From NCBI GenBank assembly GCA_026770585.1, contig MU647390.1, positions 45,438 to 55,627 on the forward strand: a DNA stretch of 10,190 bases. Reading direction: 5' to 3'. How positions within the stretch are numbered: position 1 is the stretch's first letter; each line of letters begins with the position of its first letter. This DNA comes from Baffinella frigidus (taxonomy: Eukaryota; Cryptophyceae; Cryptomonadales; Baffinellaceae). This document shows, one piece after another, positions 8,361 to 9,911 of the stretch. The position numbers and the translations under genes were made by a program. Below the pieces are notes generated by a model. The model was not told where the DNA came from and did not search any database. It saw only the letters and a list, made by a program, of their open reading frames with translations.

Positions 8361-9911
8361 GAGAGAGAGCAAGAGAGAGCGTAACCCCTGTCCTCCATGA
8401 CACTTGTGGCGCTGGTGCGCGCGATGCTAACCGTATATAAGCAGGCACACGACTTGATAACCGTATATCAGCAGGTACGCGCGTGGATAACCGTATATCA
8501 GCAGGGCACACGCGTTGATAACTGTATACCACGCAGGTGGCGCTGGCGCGCGCGATGCTGATGAGGGCCGACATCCTCCTTCTCGACGAGCCTACCAACC
8601 ACTTGGACGTCAAAAACGTACTCCCTACACCCTACACCCTCTACACCCTACACCCTCTACACCCTACACCCTCTACACCCTACATCCTGCACCCTACACC
8701 CTACACCCGAATCCTAGCCAAGCCCGTAACAAAACCCTAAGATGCCCTAACCCCTCAACCCTAACCACTTTAGACGTGATGGTGGGCAATCAAAAGTCAA
8801 ATCAATGGCAGAATCCCAGAAATTCCGGGAAGTTGGCAAAAGTTGACGGTGCGCCCAGGGGGAGTAAACTTTTGCGATTGCCTCCACTCAGGTCTAGCGT
8901 AGACCTCCTCGATGAGCCGACCAACCCTAAACCCGAAACCCGAAACCCGAAACCCGAATCCCTAAACCCTAAATCCTAAACCCTAAAACCTAAACCTAAA
9001 CCCTAAAACCTAAACCCTAAACCCTCAACCCCTAAACCCTAAACCCTAAACCCTAAACCCTAAAAAAATTAAAAACGGACGCCCTACGCCCAACACCCTA
9101 AACCTTGAACCCTACACCATTTTTCTTCTTTACTAAGCTCAAGCCTAGAAAATGAGTCATTCAAAAACCTAAACCCTAAACCCTCCATCCAAAATCCAAA
9201 ATCCCACACCCTGAACCCTGAACACTGATCCCTGAACCCTACACCATAAACCTTACACCCTACGCCCTACACCATGTACCCTCAACCCTCAACCCTCGCC
9301 ACACCCTGCAACCTAAAACCTAAAACCTAAACCATGAACACCAAACCTTAAACCCCTAAACCCCACAACATTAACCCCAACCCTCAAACCCCAACCCCCA
9401 CACCCCACCTCAAGTCACATGGCTCGAAAAGTACCTGTGCACGCTCACCGACGTCACCCTAACCCCACACCCTAACCCCCACACCCCAAACCCTAAACCC
9501 TAAACCCTAAACACCAACCCCTGAACACCAAATCCCAAACCCCGAACCCCGAACCCCAAACCCCAAACCCCAAACCCCAACCCTACAATCTAAACCCCGA
9601 CCCCTACACCTATAATGTAAACCCCGACACTTACACCTACAATCTAAACCCCGACCCCTATACCCTCAGGTGGCATGGCTGCAGAAGTACCTGTGCACGC
9701 TCACCAACGTCACCCTAACCCCACACCCTAACCCCCAAACTCCACAACCTCAACCCCCCCCCACACACACACACCTACACGTTCTTGCCAGCACTCTCCC
9801 CCCAAAACTTCTCGAACCCTACCTCAGGTGGCATGGCTGGAGAACTACCTGTGCACGCTGACGAACGTGACATCCATGATGGTGTCCCACGACGCCGGAT
9901 TCCTCGACAGG
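265..9911 (+). CDS. Translation elongation factor 3 (eEF3), middle part, 11 exons; gene runs past both window edges
   Basis: Spliced product of the exons listed separately: 343 codons with no internal stop. eEF3 is a cytoplasmic ABC-F type ATPase that binds the ribosome, helps release deacylated tRNA from the E site and supports translocation; in fungi it is essential. The joined protein follows the family order: late HEAT repeats (exons 1-2), helical bundle (exons 3-5), then the first nucleotide-binding domain with Walker A (exon 6), VDHDI at the Q-loop position (exon 7), signature LSGGWKMK (exon 9), Walker [13 protein letters not shown] (exon 10) and H-loop SHD (exon 11). All ATPase motifs are intact. 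Fungal eEF3 has about 1,040 residues, so roughly the first quarter and the second ATPase domain with its chromodomain-like insert lie outside the window. No transmembrane segment is seen, which argues against a transporter. Joins were chosen by family similarity, CAG acceptors, GT donors and phase. The span is about 90% intron. Confidence 0.93.
375..426 (+). repeat. CCCGAAA heptamer array
   Basis: About seven tandem copies of CCCGAAA, with one CCCGGAA variant, start a few bases after the exon 1 donor. In other frames this produces spurious peptides such as GFRVSGFG. It is one of several locally uniform variants of the CCCTAAA-type heptamer in these introns. Confidence 0.9.
476..519 (+). pseudogene. 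Exon 2 echo 1 (truncated, frameshifted)
   Basis: GATTGCGGACCCCGAAGCG and the following TGTGGGGTAGCGAACAAC match the middle of exon 2 ([12 protein letters not shown]). One base is missing in the GAGGAG codons just upstream, and ARG has become ACG. The copy lacks the acceptor end and fades into C-rich repeat after ANN. It lies in intron 1 in the same orientation as the parent and looks like a decayed DNA copy. Confidence 0.8.
538..725 (+). repeat. Degenerate CCCTAAA-type repeat block
   Basis: Mixed heptamers and variants (CCCTAAA, CCCTCAA, AAACCAAACC pentamers, CCCTGAT) form a C-rich, A-rich tract. There are no conserved codons. An interior stretch near 620-645 (GCGCGCGCCCCCGC) is GC-rich without recognisable similarity. 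Confidence 0.75.
738..986 (+). pseudogene. Exon 2 echo 2, split by a foldback element
   Basis: Begins after GAAGCAG with the same GTGGCACGTGCGTCG as exon 2, so it keeps an acceptor-like CAG. It encodes [12 protein letters not shown], then a 21-bp in-frame tandem duplication (753-773 and 774-794) repeats EEIADPE. It is then interrupted at 797-946 by a foldback element and resumes at 951 as [10 protein letters not shown], aligned with [10 protein letters not shown] of exon 2. If the element and one target copy are mentally removed, the frame continues. It is about 85% like exon 2 but lacks the 3' part ([11 protein letters not shown]) and a good donor. Probably non-coding, though it could act as a cryptic exon. 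Confidence 0.85.
797..946. mobile_element. Foldback MITE-like element, 150 bp, 4-bp target duplication
   Basis: The ends TTATCTCAGAAAACGAG and CTCGTTTTCTGAGATAA are exact inverse complements. The symmetry continues inward through the TTAAGTCAAT/ATTGACTTAA and CAACTTA/TAAGTTG segments, so nearly the whole element can fold back. Each end also holds its own smaller hairpin (AAAACGAGTT with AACTCGTTTT). AAGC occurs on both sides (793-796 and 947-950) as a target-site duplication. No protein is encoded, so it would be non-autonomous. The insertion splits an exon 2 echo, which fixes the true borders. Confidence 0.88.
1002..1081. mobile_element. Small inverted-repeat element, family B copy 1
   Basis: Terminal TGCTATCTTAAGGG pairs imperfectly with CAAGATCGCA at the right end, and the interior carries CCTCGACATAGC. 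The same termini and interior recur at 5332-5409. A C homopolymer of about 14 lies near the right end. At both loci the element stands beside an exon or exon echo (here just before exon 2). Too short to encode anything; interpreted as a MITE. Confidence 0.65.
1110..1214 (+). CDS. eEF3 exon 2: HEAT-repeat segment (35 codons)
   Basis: Acceptor ACGCAG, donor GTCTCC, phase 0 at both ends. It encodes [15 protein letters not shown], continues through [13 protein letters not shown] and ends ALEAK. The TIADPEAR...ALKTL pattern is diagnostic of eEF3 at the end of the HEAT domain and follows directly on exon 1 (MPL). This is the only one of four related stretches in the window that is full length and undamaged; the others (476, 738 and 1319) are truncated or interrupted. 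It begins GTG after CAG, as do exons 1, 7, 10 and 11. Confidence 0.9.
1319..1387 (+). pseudogene. Exon 2 echo 3 (3' part)
   Basis: GGGGTGGCGAACAAGGCTG, then TGAAGACGCTCGAGGTGATCGAG, matches the [14 protein letters not shown] part of exon 2 closely ([14 protein letters not shown]), followed by a changed tail with GCCTCGAGGGCC. It lies in intron 2, downstream of the parent and in the same orientation. It lacks the 5' half and any CAG acceptor at its edge. Confidence 0.85.
1388..1548. other. Intron 2 unique sequence
   Basis: No gene similarity is seen. Contains CTTAAGTCAACCCC near 1426, one of the recurring TTAAGTCAAC motifs, and mixed-composition sequence leading to a foldback element. The left flank (GGACTTTGAAGGGATTTTG, 1532-1550) is echoed before the related element at 5938, so the repeat unit may extend farther left than the core. 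Confidence 0.5.
1549..1626 (+). mobile_element. Dispersed foldback element, family A copy 1
   Basis: Core AAGACCTAGGACCCTACGG followed by TAGGCAACCCGTAGGGACAT can form a CCCTACGG/CCGTAGGG hairpin. A nearly identical copy lies at 3430-3509 on the opposite strand and a third at 5955-6030 on this strand. About 75 bases are shared by the first two with only a few differences. Non-coding and MITE-like; exact borders are uncertain. Confidence 0.8.
1627..1815. other. Intron 2 sequence with a purine-rich tract
   Basis: No coding similarity is seen. A GA-rich stretch (GGAGAGAGGAGGAGGAGAGG) occupies about 1750-1770. GTGAGTTGACGG near 1722 is another AGTTGAC motif. Confidence 0.4.
1816..1913. repeat. 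23-24 bp tandem repeat with hairpin ends
   Basis: Three units of the type GGTTATGAGGTTATGAGCC plus a short tail (starting about 1830, 1854 and 1877), themselves made of GGTTATGA half-units. The left edge GGCTCATAAC (1816-1825) is the exact inverse complement of GTTATGAGCC (1840-1849), and CCTCATAACC closes the block at the right. The array can therefore form a stem. No coding potential is recognised. Confidence 0.8.
1981..2016 (+). pseudogene. Exon 3 echo 1 (5' end, stops)
   Basis: After AAACAG it reads [11 protein letters not shown] and then TAA, against [11 protein letters not shown] in exon 3. The flanking ACAGTCAATGGAGA is shared with the real exon border, so the acceptor was copied too. 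The match ends where a foldback element begins at about 2020. Inclusion in mRNA would end translation at once, so this is taken as debris or a potential poison exon. Confidence 0.85.
2020..2125. mobile_element. Foldback element with TTATCCCTTAAGTG ends
   Basis: Left TTATCCCTTAAGTG and right CACTTAAGGGATAA are exact inverse complements, with imperfect pairing continuing inward (GGCCATAGG against CCTACTGGT). The interior carries CCTAGGGCCCTACCGTAGGGC, another palindromic CCTAGG segment reminiscent of family A. About 106 bp, non-coding. No convincing target-site duplication is visible. Confidence 0.8.
2194..2313 (+). CDS. eEF3 exon 3: helical-bundle segment (40 codons)
   Basis: Acceptor ACGACAG, donor GTCTTT, phase 0 at both ends. 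It encodes [18 protein letters not shown], then [19 protein letters not shown] and SIL. The pattern of a short acidic/serine start, an amphipathic helix ([10 protein letters not shown]), a loop, and [11 protein letters not shown] fits the region of eEF3 after the HEAT repeats (fungal homologues have a VVEYIAAIGADL-type helix here). It joins smoothly to [11 protein letters not shown] in exon 4. The ATG at 2197 is internal, not a start. The exon is conserved less strongly than the ATPase exons, so its borders rest mainly on phase and helix continuity. Confidence 0.82.
2380..2485 (+). pseudogene. Exon 3 echo 2 with intron 3 start
   Basis: A direct repeat of 2258-2361. It covers the exon 3 end ([14 protein letters not shown]), donor GTCTTTCCC, the intron bases CGCGCCAAAGTTGAC, then GGTTTGTACCG and CACCTGG. 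Since intron sequence is included, this was a genomic tandem duplication. A possible GTCTTT donor is retained but there is no obvious acceptor. Confidence 0.88.
2486..2516 (+). pseudogene. Exon 3 echo 3 (short)
   Basis: AGCAAGGCGCCAGCCCTCGC followed by CACC resembles TCCAAGGCGCCTGCCGTCGCCACT of exon 3 (SKAPAVAT). Only about 27 bases remain before the next foldback element begins. Confidence 0.65.
2520..2643. mobile_element. Foldback element with AAAGAAAATGGA ends
   Basis: The left end GTTAATTTCAAAGAAAATGG pairs with the right end CCATTTTCTTTTAAATTAAAC, with one indel and one mismatch. An internal hairpin GCCCTAA/TTAGGGC lies at 2581-2604. It is distinctly AT-rich compared with the flanks. 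About 124 bp, no coding capacity; MITE-like. Confidence 0.75.
2644..2907 (+). repeat. Degenerate CCCTAAA/CCCTCAA block in intron 3
   Basis: After about 60 bases of unique sequence, 2710-2810 is a run of CCCTCAA, CCCTAAA, CCCTCGA and CCCTACA heptamers. Then come ACCACAAACC variants and GAGCCCCAAA repeats up to the exon 4 echo. No conserved coding sequence is seen. Confidence 0.75.
2911..2966 (+). pseudogene. Exon 4 echo 1
   Basis: After ATGCAG it reads [17 protein letters not shown], matching [17 protein letters not shown] of exon 4. It retains the acceptor end, but F is changed to C, W is lost and the 3' half is absent. It lies in intron 3, upstream of the parent. Confidence 0.82.
3025..3066 (+). 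pseudogene. Exon 4 echo 2
   Basis: After TTCACAG it reads [14 protein letters not shown] against [15 protein letters not shown]. The acceptor is again copied and the similarity ends within about 40 bases. The sequence between 3067 and 3319 is unique, with several GTCAAC/TTGACTTA motifs (3107, 3126, 3179 and 3199) and no recognised gene. Confidence 0.75.
3320..3406 (+). CDS. eEF3 exon 4: helical-bundle segment (29 codons)
   Basis: Acceptor GCCAG, donor GTGCAA, phase 0 at both ends. The peptide is [20 protein letters not shown] followed by PFMDVSEAQ. Family members have a D/N-FDP-x-W-x-x-x-(L/I)-x-P-(Y/F) helix here, and the A-W and KPF positions fit. The upstream join gives [19 protein letters not shown], the downstream join [18 protein letters not shown]. 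Of four versions in intron 3/4 this is the only one with both halves. The intron after it begins GTGCAAGGGTTACAGGGG, which is also present after the fourth version at 3569. Confidence 0.87.
3430..3509 (-). mobile_element. Dispersed foldback element, family A copy 2 (inverted)
   Basis: The inverse complement of 1549-1626 with only a few changes: CCGTAGGAACCCCCCTATGT, then CCCTACGGGTTGCCTACCG. It sits between exon 4 and its 3' echo, in the opposite orientation to copies 1 and 3. Flanking bases differ from copy 1 beyond GAATAACCCCTA on one side and TACGGAT on the other, which marks the approximate borders. Confidence 0.85.
3515..3568 (+). pseudogene. Exon 4 echo 3 (3' half with donor)
   Basis: Reads [18 protein letters not shown] and then GTCCAGGGGTTACAGGGG, matching [21 protein letters not shown] and its intron start. 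It is in frame and keeps a donor, but three codons are missing against the parent and there is no acceptor. Together with exon 4 it brackets the family A element, so the element may have inserted within a tandem duplication. Confidence 0.85.
3590..3916. other. Intron 4, first part: homopolymers and G-rich repeat 1
   Basis: Holds C runs of about ten (3608 and 3641) around a CCTAGGACCACCATAGGGCCCTAG palindromic segment, then unique sequence. A G-rich repeat at about 3762-3815 has GTGGGA, eleven or more G, and GTGTTACTCACACCGGCAT. It is related to 4250-4325. No conserved coding sequence is seen, and the open frames here are short and unlike known proteins. Confidence 0.55.
3917..4045 (+). repeat. 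31-32 bp tandem repeat (GTTTGTACCAGGA)
   Basis: Four units, each beginning (A)GTTTGTACCAG or a variant and ending TTTAATACC or a variant (starts about 3918, 3949, 3981 and 4012). The units are AT-rich in an otherwise GC-rich intron and diverged from each other by about 10-25%. No coding meaning is recognised. Confidence 0.85.
4046..4367. other. Intron 4, middle part: CCTAGG palindromes and G-rich repeat 2
   Basis: 4170-4225 is rich in palindromic CCTAGG/CTAGGAG segments and includes CCCTACCGTAGGACTCTAGG, resembling the core of the foldback families. 4250-4325 is a second G-rich repeat (GTGTGGGA, then 11 G, then GTTGTTACTCGTACCAGCG) matching 3762-3815. No gene is seen. Confidence 0.55.
4368..4709 (+). 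repeat. Repeated acceptor-like ends of intron 4, including 42-43 bp tandem
   Basis: TGTGCGCAGAC occurs near 4369, 4409 and 4616. Then 4621-4662 and 4663-4705 are two tandem units (42 and 43 bp) of GCAGACGACGACGCACC followed by a GTTGACT...AGTCAAC hairpin. The third start, GCAGACGACGGCGCTTCGG at 4706, is the real acceptor and exon 5 start. Each unit thus carries a copy of the intron 4 acceptor plus about 13 exon-like bases. A CGGACCCCAACGGAC relative lies near 4590. Confidence 0.85.
4710..4766 (+). CDS. eEF3 exon 5: linker before first ATPase domain (19 codons)
   Basis: Acceptor CTGTGCAG, donor GTGCTG, phase 0 at both ends. The peptide is [19 protein letters not shown]. It joins SEAQ (exon 4) to [11 protein letters not shown] (exon 6). 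In fungal eEF3 this place holds the end of the helical bundle and a short acidic linker before EGEDLCNCEFSL. Frame, length and the acidic end fit, but the sequence itself is weakly conserved, so confidence is lower than for the ATPase exons. It lies immediately before the CCCCAAA block, and the reading frame stays open into that repeat, giving spurious proline/lysine-rich open frames. Confidence 0.78.
4778..5112 (+). repeat. CCCCAAA / CCCAAAA heptamer-octamer array filling intron 5
   Basis: About 330 bases of CCCCAAA, AACCCAAA and AACCGAAA variants fill nearly all of intron 5. All six frames read as long low-complexity peptides (NPKPQTP or GFGVWGLGF types), which is why open frames appear here. 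The array ends with CCCTCAA/CCCTAAC and ACCCGAAACAG, where the last CAG serves as the exon 6 acceptor. No gene is present. Confidence 0.93.
5116..5289 (+). CDS. eEF3 exon 6: first ATPase domain with Walker A (58 codons)
   Basis: Acceptor AACAG, donor GTGATT, phase 0 at both ends. It opens [19 protein letters not shown] and continues through [20 protein letters not shown] to [33 protein letters not shown] is the hallmark entry into the first nucleotide-binding domain of eEF3. GANGCGKST (exon residues 41-49, bases 5236-5262) is the P-loop that binds ATP phosphates. The [20 protein letters not shown] stretch matches the [19 protein letters not shown] family consensus. It is the longest exon in the window. 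At least four damaged fragments of it follow in intron 6. Confidence 0.96.
5332..5409. mobile_element. Small inverted-repeat element, family B copy 2
   Basis: The left end TACTATCTTAAGGG and right end GCTAAGATGGCA pair imperfectly, and the interior CCTCGACATAGC is identical to that at 1002-1081. Total similarity is about 70%. Like copy 1 it directly abuts an exon-derived sequence (the Walker A echo at 5413). Non-coding, MITE-like. Confidence 0.65.
5413..5490 (+). pseudogene. Exon 6 echo 1 (damaged Walker A copy)
   Basis: Reads [21 protein letters not shown], with the P-loop changed from GANGCGKS to GADGCCKS. A 2-base insertion then breaks the NGQ end (GTCAGAACGGTCAGGTGCG). The loss of the P-loop glycine and the frameshift make a functional exon unlikely. 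It keeps a GTGCGA donor-like end. Confidence 0.88.
5498..5700 (+). repeat. Tandem unit of GTTGACTTAA foldback plus exon 6 end (echoes 2 and 3)
   Basis: Two successive units of about 90-100 bp. Each has a hairpin-rich stretch of GTTGACTAA, TTAAGT and AAGTCAAC motifs followed by GCTATCGTCAACGGTCAGG and TGCG (5573-5595 and 5673-5695), a copy of the last seven codons and donor of exon 6. The exon-derived pieces are nearly identical to each other, while the hairpin parts are rearranged. Confidence 0.82.
5760..5792 (+). pseudogene. Exon 6 echo 4 (Walker A fragment)
   Basis: CGGGGCCAACGGGTGCGGCA followed by AGTCGACCCTC encodes [10 protein letters not shown] in one frame. The P-loop is intact but only about 31 bases survive, with unrelated sequence on both sides and no splice sites. 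Confidence 0.85.
5793..6135. other. Intron 6, 3' part, with family A copy 3
   Basis: 5793-5937 is unique sequence without recognisable coding similarity. 5955-6030 is the third family A element (TAAGACCTAGGACCCTACGG, then TAGGCAATCCGTAGGGACAT). Its flank GGACTTCCAAGGGGTTTCG matches the flank at 1532. 6056-6120 has GAAGTTGACATCC and three spaced GTCAAC motifs (CAAATTCGTCAACTTTTGG type, at 6081, 6101 and 6113). It ends at acceptor AACGCAG. Confidence 0.65.
5955..6030 (+). mobile_element. Dispersed foldback element, family A copy 3
   Basis: Shares GATAAGACCTAGGACCCTAC and GGTAGGCAA-CCGTAGGGACAT with copies 1 and 2. The right third differs (ATGGGGAGGGGTCC instead of ATAGGGGGGTTCC), so it is the most diverged of the three. 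Same orientation as copy 1. Confidence 0.75.
6136..6195 (+). CDS. eEF3 exon 7: Q-loop region of first ATPase domain (20 codons)
   Basis: Acceptor AACGCAG, donor GTCACT, phase 0 at both ends. The peptide begins [13 protein letters not shown] and ends FVDHDIQ. In the family the sequence after NGQ is (V/I)-(D/E)-GFP...(R/K)TV-(Y/F)-V-(E/D)-HDI, so this exon matches almost residue for residue. The VDHDI segment is the Q-loop position that couples the ATP site to the helical subdomain. The splice context is CAG-GTG at the start and CAG-GTC at the end, so the exon is flanked by near-identical CAGGT borders. Confidence 0.93.
6205..6411 (+). repeat. CCCTACA then CCCTGAA heptamer array (intron 7, part 1)
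   Basis: CCCTACA-rich units (6205-6305) give way to CCCTGAA units (about 6345-6385) and CCCTAAC/CCCTCAA remnants. Open frames through it read as [11 protein letters not shown]-type low-complexity peptides in all three + frames and are not considered genes. Confidence 0.9.
6414..6456 (+). pseudogene. Exon 7 echo (3' end with donor)
   Basis: ACCGTCTTTGTCGATCACG is identical to exon 7. A 5-base insertion (GTACG) follows, then GTATCCAG and GTCACTCTC, which copies the exon end and the intron 7 start. The insertion shifts the frame. An acceptor is absent. Confidence 0.9.
6470..6940 (+). repeat. CCCTACA/CCCTCAA array grading into a perfect CCCTAAA run
   Basis: About 380 bases of mixed CCCTACA, CCCTCAA, CCCTGCA and CCTACAG units end in about nine consecutive perfect CCCTAAA units (about 6869-6935), identical to the plant-type telomere repeat. 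The run stops 8 bases before exon 8, where GAAGCAG provides the acceptor. This is an interstitial array inside a transcribed gene, not a chromosome end. Confidence 0.93.
6944..7001 (+). CDS. eEF3 exon 8: first ATPase domain, between Q-loop and signature (58 nt)
   Basis: Acceptor GAAGCAG, donor GTGAGA. It starts in phase 0 and ends after one base of a codon (phase 1), completed by the first two bases of exon 9 to make glycine. The peptide is [19 protein letters not shown]. The family reads D-x-x-x-D-T-S-VLDFV at this place, so DTKVLDFV fixes the identity. It follows HDIQ from exon 7 and leads into [16 protein letters not shown]. The donor GTGAGA is the best match to the usual eukaryotic donor among the eleven in this gene. 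Confidence 0.92.
7029..7101 (+). pseudogene. Chimeric echo: exon 8 end joined to intron 7 start
   Basis: AACGATGAGCGTCTCGCAG (about 7060-7078) copies the exon 8 end (NDKRLAG). It is followed by GTCACTCTCACCCAAC, which is the start of intron 7 (6196-6211), not of intron 8. The preceding CCCTCGCCTTGCTAGGAGAT, then GATCAGTCAACCAA, recurs at 7290-7323. The fusion point lies exactly at the shared CAGGT donor sequence. Confidence 0.85.
7085..7324 (+). repeat. CCCTACA, CCTACAGCCT, ACCATAA and CCCCAAA arrays in intron 8
   Basis: Sub-blocks occur in order: CCCTACA mix, CCTACAGCCTCAACC units, seven-base AAACCAT units (7200-7255), CCCCAAA units (7255-7290), then the repeated CCCTCGCCTTGCTGGGCGAT segment with GATTAGTCAACCAAG. 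No coding similarity is seen. 7325-7434 that follows is unique, with GTGGGATG/AGTAGTGG short repeats. Confidence 0.85.
7435..7589. mobile_element. Foldback element with TGCACTGCTAGCCAG ends
   Basis: The left end TGCACTGCTAGCCAGGATGT then TTTG pairs with the right end CAAAATCATCTGGCTAGCAGTGCA, with one indel and a mismatch, giving terminal inverted repeats of about 24 bp. A further inverted similarity joins CTAATTTGGGCAGCGTTTTG just outside the left end to CAAAACGCCC...CCAAATTTACTA inside, so a larger nested structure is possible. TTAAGTCAA and AAGTTGACTAA motifs lie within. Non-coding, about 155 bp. Confidence 0.8.
7590..7765. other. Intron 8 unique sequence
   Basis: No repeat or coding similarity is recognised. 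The composition is more AT-rich than the surroundings. It separates the foldback element from the minisatellite. Confidence 0.4.
7766..7851 (+). repeat. 30-bp minisatellite, block 1, ending at the exon 9 acceptor
   Basis: Units AACCATATATCAGCAGGC plus a CACGCGTC-type tail start near 7766 and 7796. Shortened units (AACCACATCGCAT, AACCACATATCAG) follow and end exactly at the exon 9 acceptor. The acceptor ATATCAG is therefore part of the last repeat unit. Related blocks lie at 8018-8100 and 8429-8536. Confidence 0.9.
7852..7955 (+). CDS. eEF3 exon 9: ABC signature of first ATPase domain
   Basis: Acceptor ATATCAG, donor GTTCCT. It starts in phase 1 (GC completes the glycine codon with G of exon 8) and ends in phase 0. 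The peptide is (G)[18 protein letters not shown] followed by [24 protein letters not shown] (bases 7932-7955) is the ABC signature in the exact form typical of eEF3, which completes the composite ATP site of the opposite domain. The preceding helix ([10 protein letters not shown]) matches the family's IKDKLIEFGF-like helix. The phase-1 join is strong support for this acceptor over the several upstream TATCAG copies. Confidence 0.94.
8018..8100 (+). repeat. 30-bp minisatellite, block 2 (intron 9)
   Basis: Three units beginning AACCGTATATCAGCAGGC at 8018, 8048 and 8078 with a perfect 30-base period; tails vary between CGTACGAGTTGAT and ACACGCGTTGAT. On the other strand it reads as a repetitive LLIYGYQ peptide, which is an artefact. 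7956-8017 before it is a short CCCTCAA remnant and unique sequence. Confidence 0.93.
8101..8243. other. Intron 9 unique sequence
   Basis: Contains a short palindrome-like GGCCTATATAGG segment near 8120 and a CTT-rich stretch at 8150-8162. No coding similarity is seen, and I do not claim a promoter. Confidence 0.4.
8244..8375. repeat. CTCG/GAGC foldback followed by GT and GA microsatellites
   Basis: (CTCG)n at 8244-8261 and (GAGC)n at 8292-8311 are inverse complements. Inside them GCAAAGC pairs with GCTTTGC (8266-8286), giving a long stem with a small loop. Immediately after come a GTGT tract (8311-8328) and about 45 bases of GAGA. Frames here give arginine/glutamate or serine/leucine runs and are not genes. 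Confidence 0.9.
8406..8428 (+). pseudogene. Exon 10 echo 1 (5' end)
   Basis: GTGGCGCTGGTGCGCGCGAT then GCT differs from the exon 10 start by one base (VALVRAML against VALARAML). The copy runs straight into the minisatellite (AACCGTATATAAGC), and the real exon 10 stands at the other end of that array. The array plus exon start therefore look like one duplicated unit. Confidence 0.9.
8429..8536 (+). repeat. 30-bp minisatellite, block 3, ending at the exon 10 acceptor
   Basis: Units start at 8429, 8459, 8489 and 8520. The last is a shortened, changed unit AACTGTATACCACGCAG whose CAG is the exon 10 acceptor. The block lies between a broken and an intact exon 10 start. Confidence 0.92.
8537..8617 (+). 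CDS. eEF3 exon 10: Walker B and D-loop of first ATPase domain (27 codons)
   Basis: Acceptor CACGCAG, donor GTACTC, phase 0 at both ends. The peptide begins [14 protein letters not shown] and ends [25 protein letters not shown] (bases 8573-8608) holds the Walker B aspartate, the catalytic glutamate and the D-loop NHLD of ABC-F proteins. It joins GGWKMK of exon 9 to give the family sequence WKMK-(L/V)-ALARA. It is followed at once by a CCCTACA/CTCTACACC array. No residue expected for catalysis is missing. Confidence 0.96.
8618..8760 (+). repeat. CCCTACA / CTCTACA array after exon 10
   Basis: Fourteen or so units, partly in a higher-order 19-21 bp pattern (CCCTACACCCTCTACA) from 8620 to 8705, then CCCGAATCC, AACCCTAAG and CCCTCAACC remnants. 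The open frame from exon 10 continues into it by chance. Confidence 0.88.
8761..8901. other. Intron 10 unique sequence
   Basis: Low similarity to anything recognised; includes AGTTGACGG near 8842, another recurrent motif. Ends near CACTCAG at 8886-8892, an acceptor-like site before an exon 10 echo. Confidence 0.4.
8902..8925 (+). pseudogene. Exon 10 echo 2 (Walker B fragment)
   Basis: GACCTCCTCGATGAGCCGAC then CAAC encodes DLLDEPTN, matching [13 protein letters not shown] with two codons lost. It sits after a CACTCAG acceptor-like sequence and passes directly into CCCTAAA/CCCGAAA heptamers. Too short to be a functional exon. Confidence 0.88.
8926..9413 (+). repeat. CCCGAAA, CCCTAAA and mixed heptamer arrays in intron 10
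   Basis: Four CCCGAAA units (8930-8957) are followed by CCCTAAA and CCTAAAA variants to 9065, including four perfect CCCTAAA units. 9066-9165 is partly unique (a TTTTTCTTCTTTACT stretch at 9119). Then come CCCTGAA, CCCTACA, CCTAAAA and CCCCAAC mixes up to the exon 11 echo. No gene is seen. Confidence 0.88.
9414..9458 (+). pseudogene. Exon 11 echo 1
   Basis: After CTCAAG it reads [15 protein letters not shown] in frame, against [15 protein letters not shown] of exon 11. The natural CAG acceptor is changed to AAG. The copy ends at GTCACC and continues as CTAACCCCACACCCTAACCC, which is also what follows echo 2. The 3' half with the H-loop is missing. Confidence 0.9.
9459..9669 (+). repeat. CCCTAAC/CCCCAAA and 34-bp ACACCTACAATCTAAACC repeats
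   Basis: Heptamers (CCCTAAA, CCCCGAA, CCCCAAA) are followed at 9584-9665 by longer units of the type CTACAATCTAAACCCCGACC with CCTACACC, three copies with changes (TATAATGTAAACC in the second). Ends at ACCCTCAG. Confidence 0.8.
9670..9714 (+). pseudogene. Exon 11 echo 2
   Basis: After CCCTCAG it reads [15 protein letters not shown], nearly the same as exon 11, then CTAACCCCACACCCTAACCC shared with echo 1. A good acceptor is kept and a GTCACC donor-like site lies inside, so it could be a cryptic exon, but it lacks [13 protein letters not shown]. Echoes 1 and 2 share their 3' flank, so one was probably copied from the other after truncation. Confidence 0.9.
9715..9827 (+). repeat. C-rich repeat and CA microsatellite before exon 11
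   Basis: CCCTAAC remnants, an eight-C run and a short (CA)n tract (9761-9772) precede the exon 11 acceptor ACCTCAG. No other feature is seen. Confidence 0.7.
9828..9911 (+). CDS. eEF3 exon 11: H-loop end of first ATPase domain (28 codons)
   Basis: Acceptor ACCTCAG, donor GTATGC, phase 0 at both ends. The peptide begins [15 protein letters not shown] and ends [13 protein letters not shown]. It follows NHLDVKN of exon 10, giving NHLD-x-x-N-VAWL as in the family. SHD (His at 9888-9890) is the H-loop histidine that contacts the ATP gamma-phosphate; SHD-x-x-FLD is typical for eEF3. It is the only complete version of three. The gene continues beyond the window, since the second ATPase domain is still to come. 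Confidence 0.95.

Noticed and set aside
7766-8536. Regular repeats with similar spacing, considered as a CRISPR array
   Set aside because: The unit is a 30-bp tandem without unique spacers, in a eukaryotic intron, and is linked to splice acceptors.
7977-8613. Minus-strand frames with LLIYGYQ and SLSLSLS runs
   Set aside because: Products of the 30-bp minisatellite and the GA tract, not proteins.
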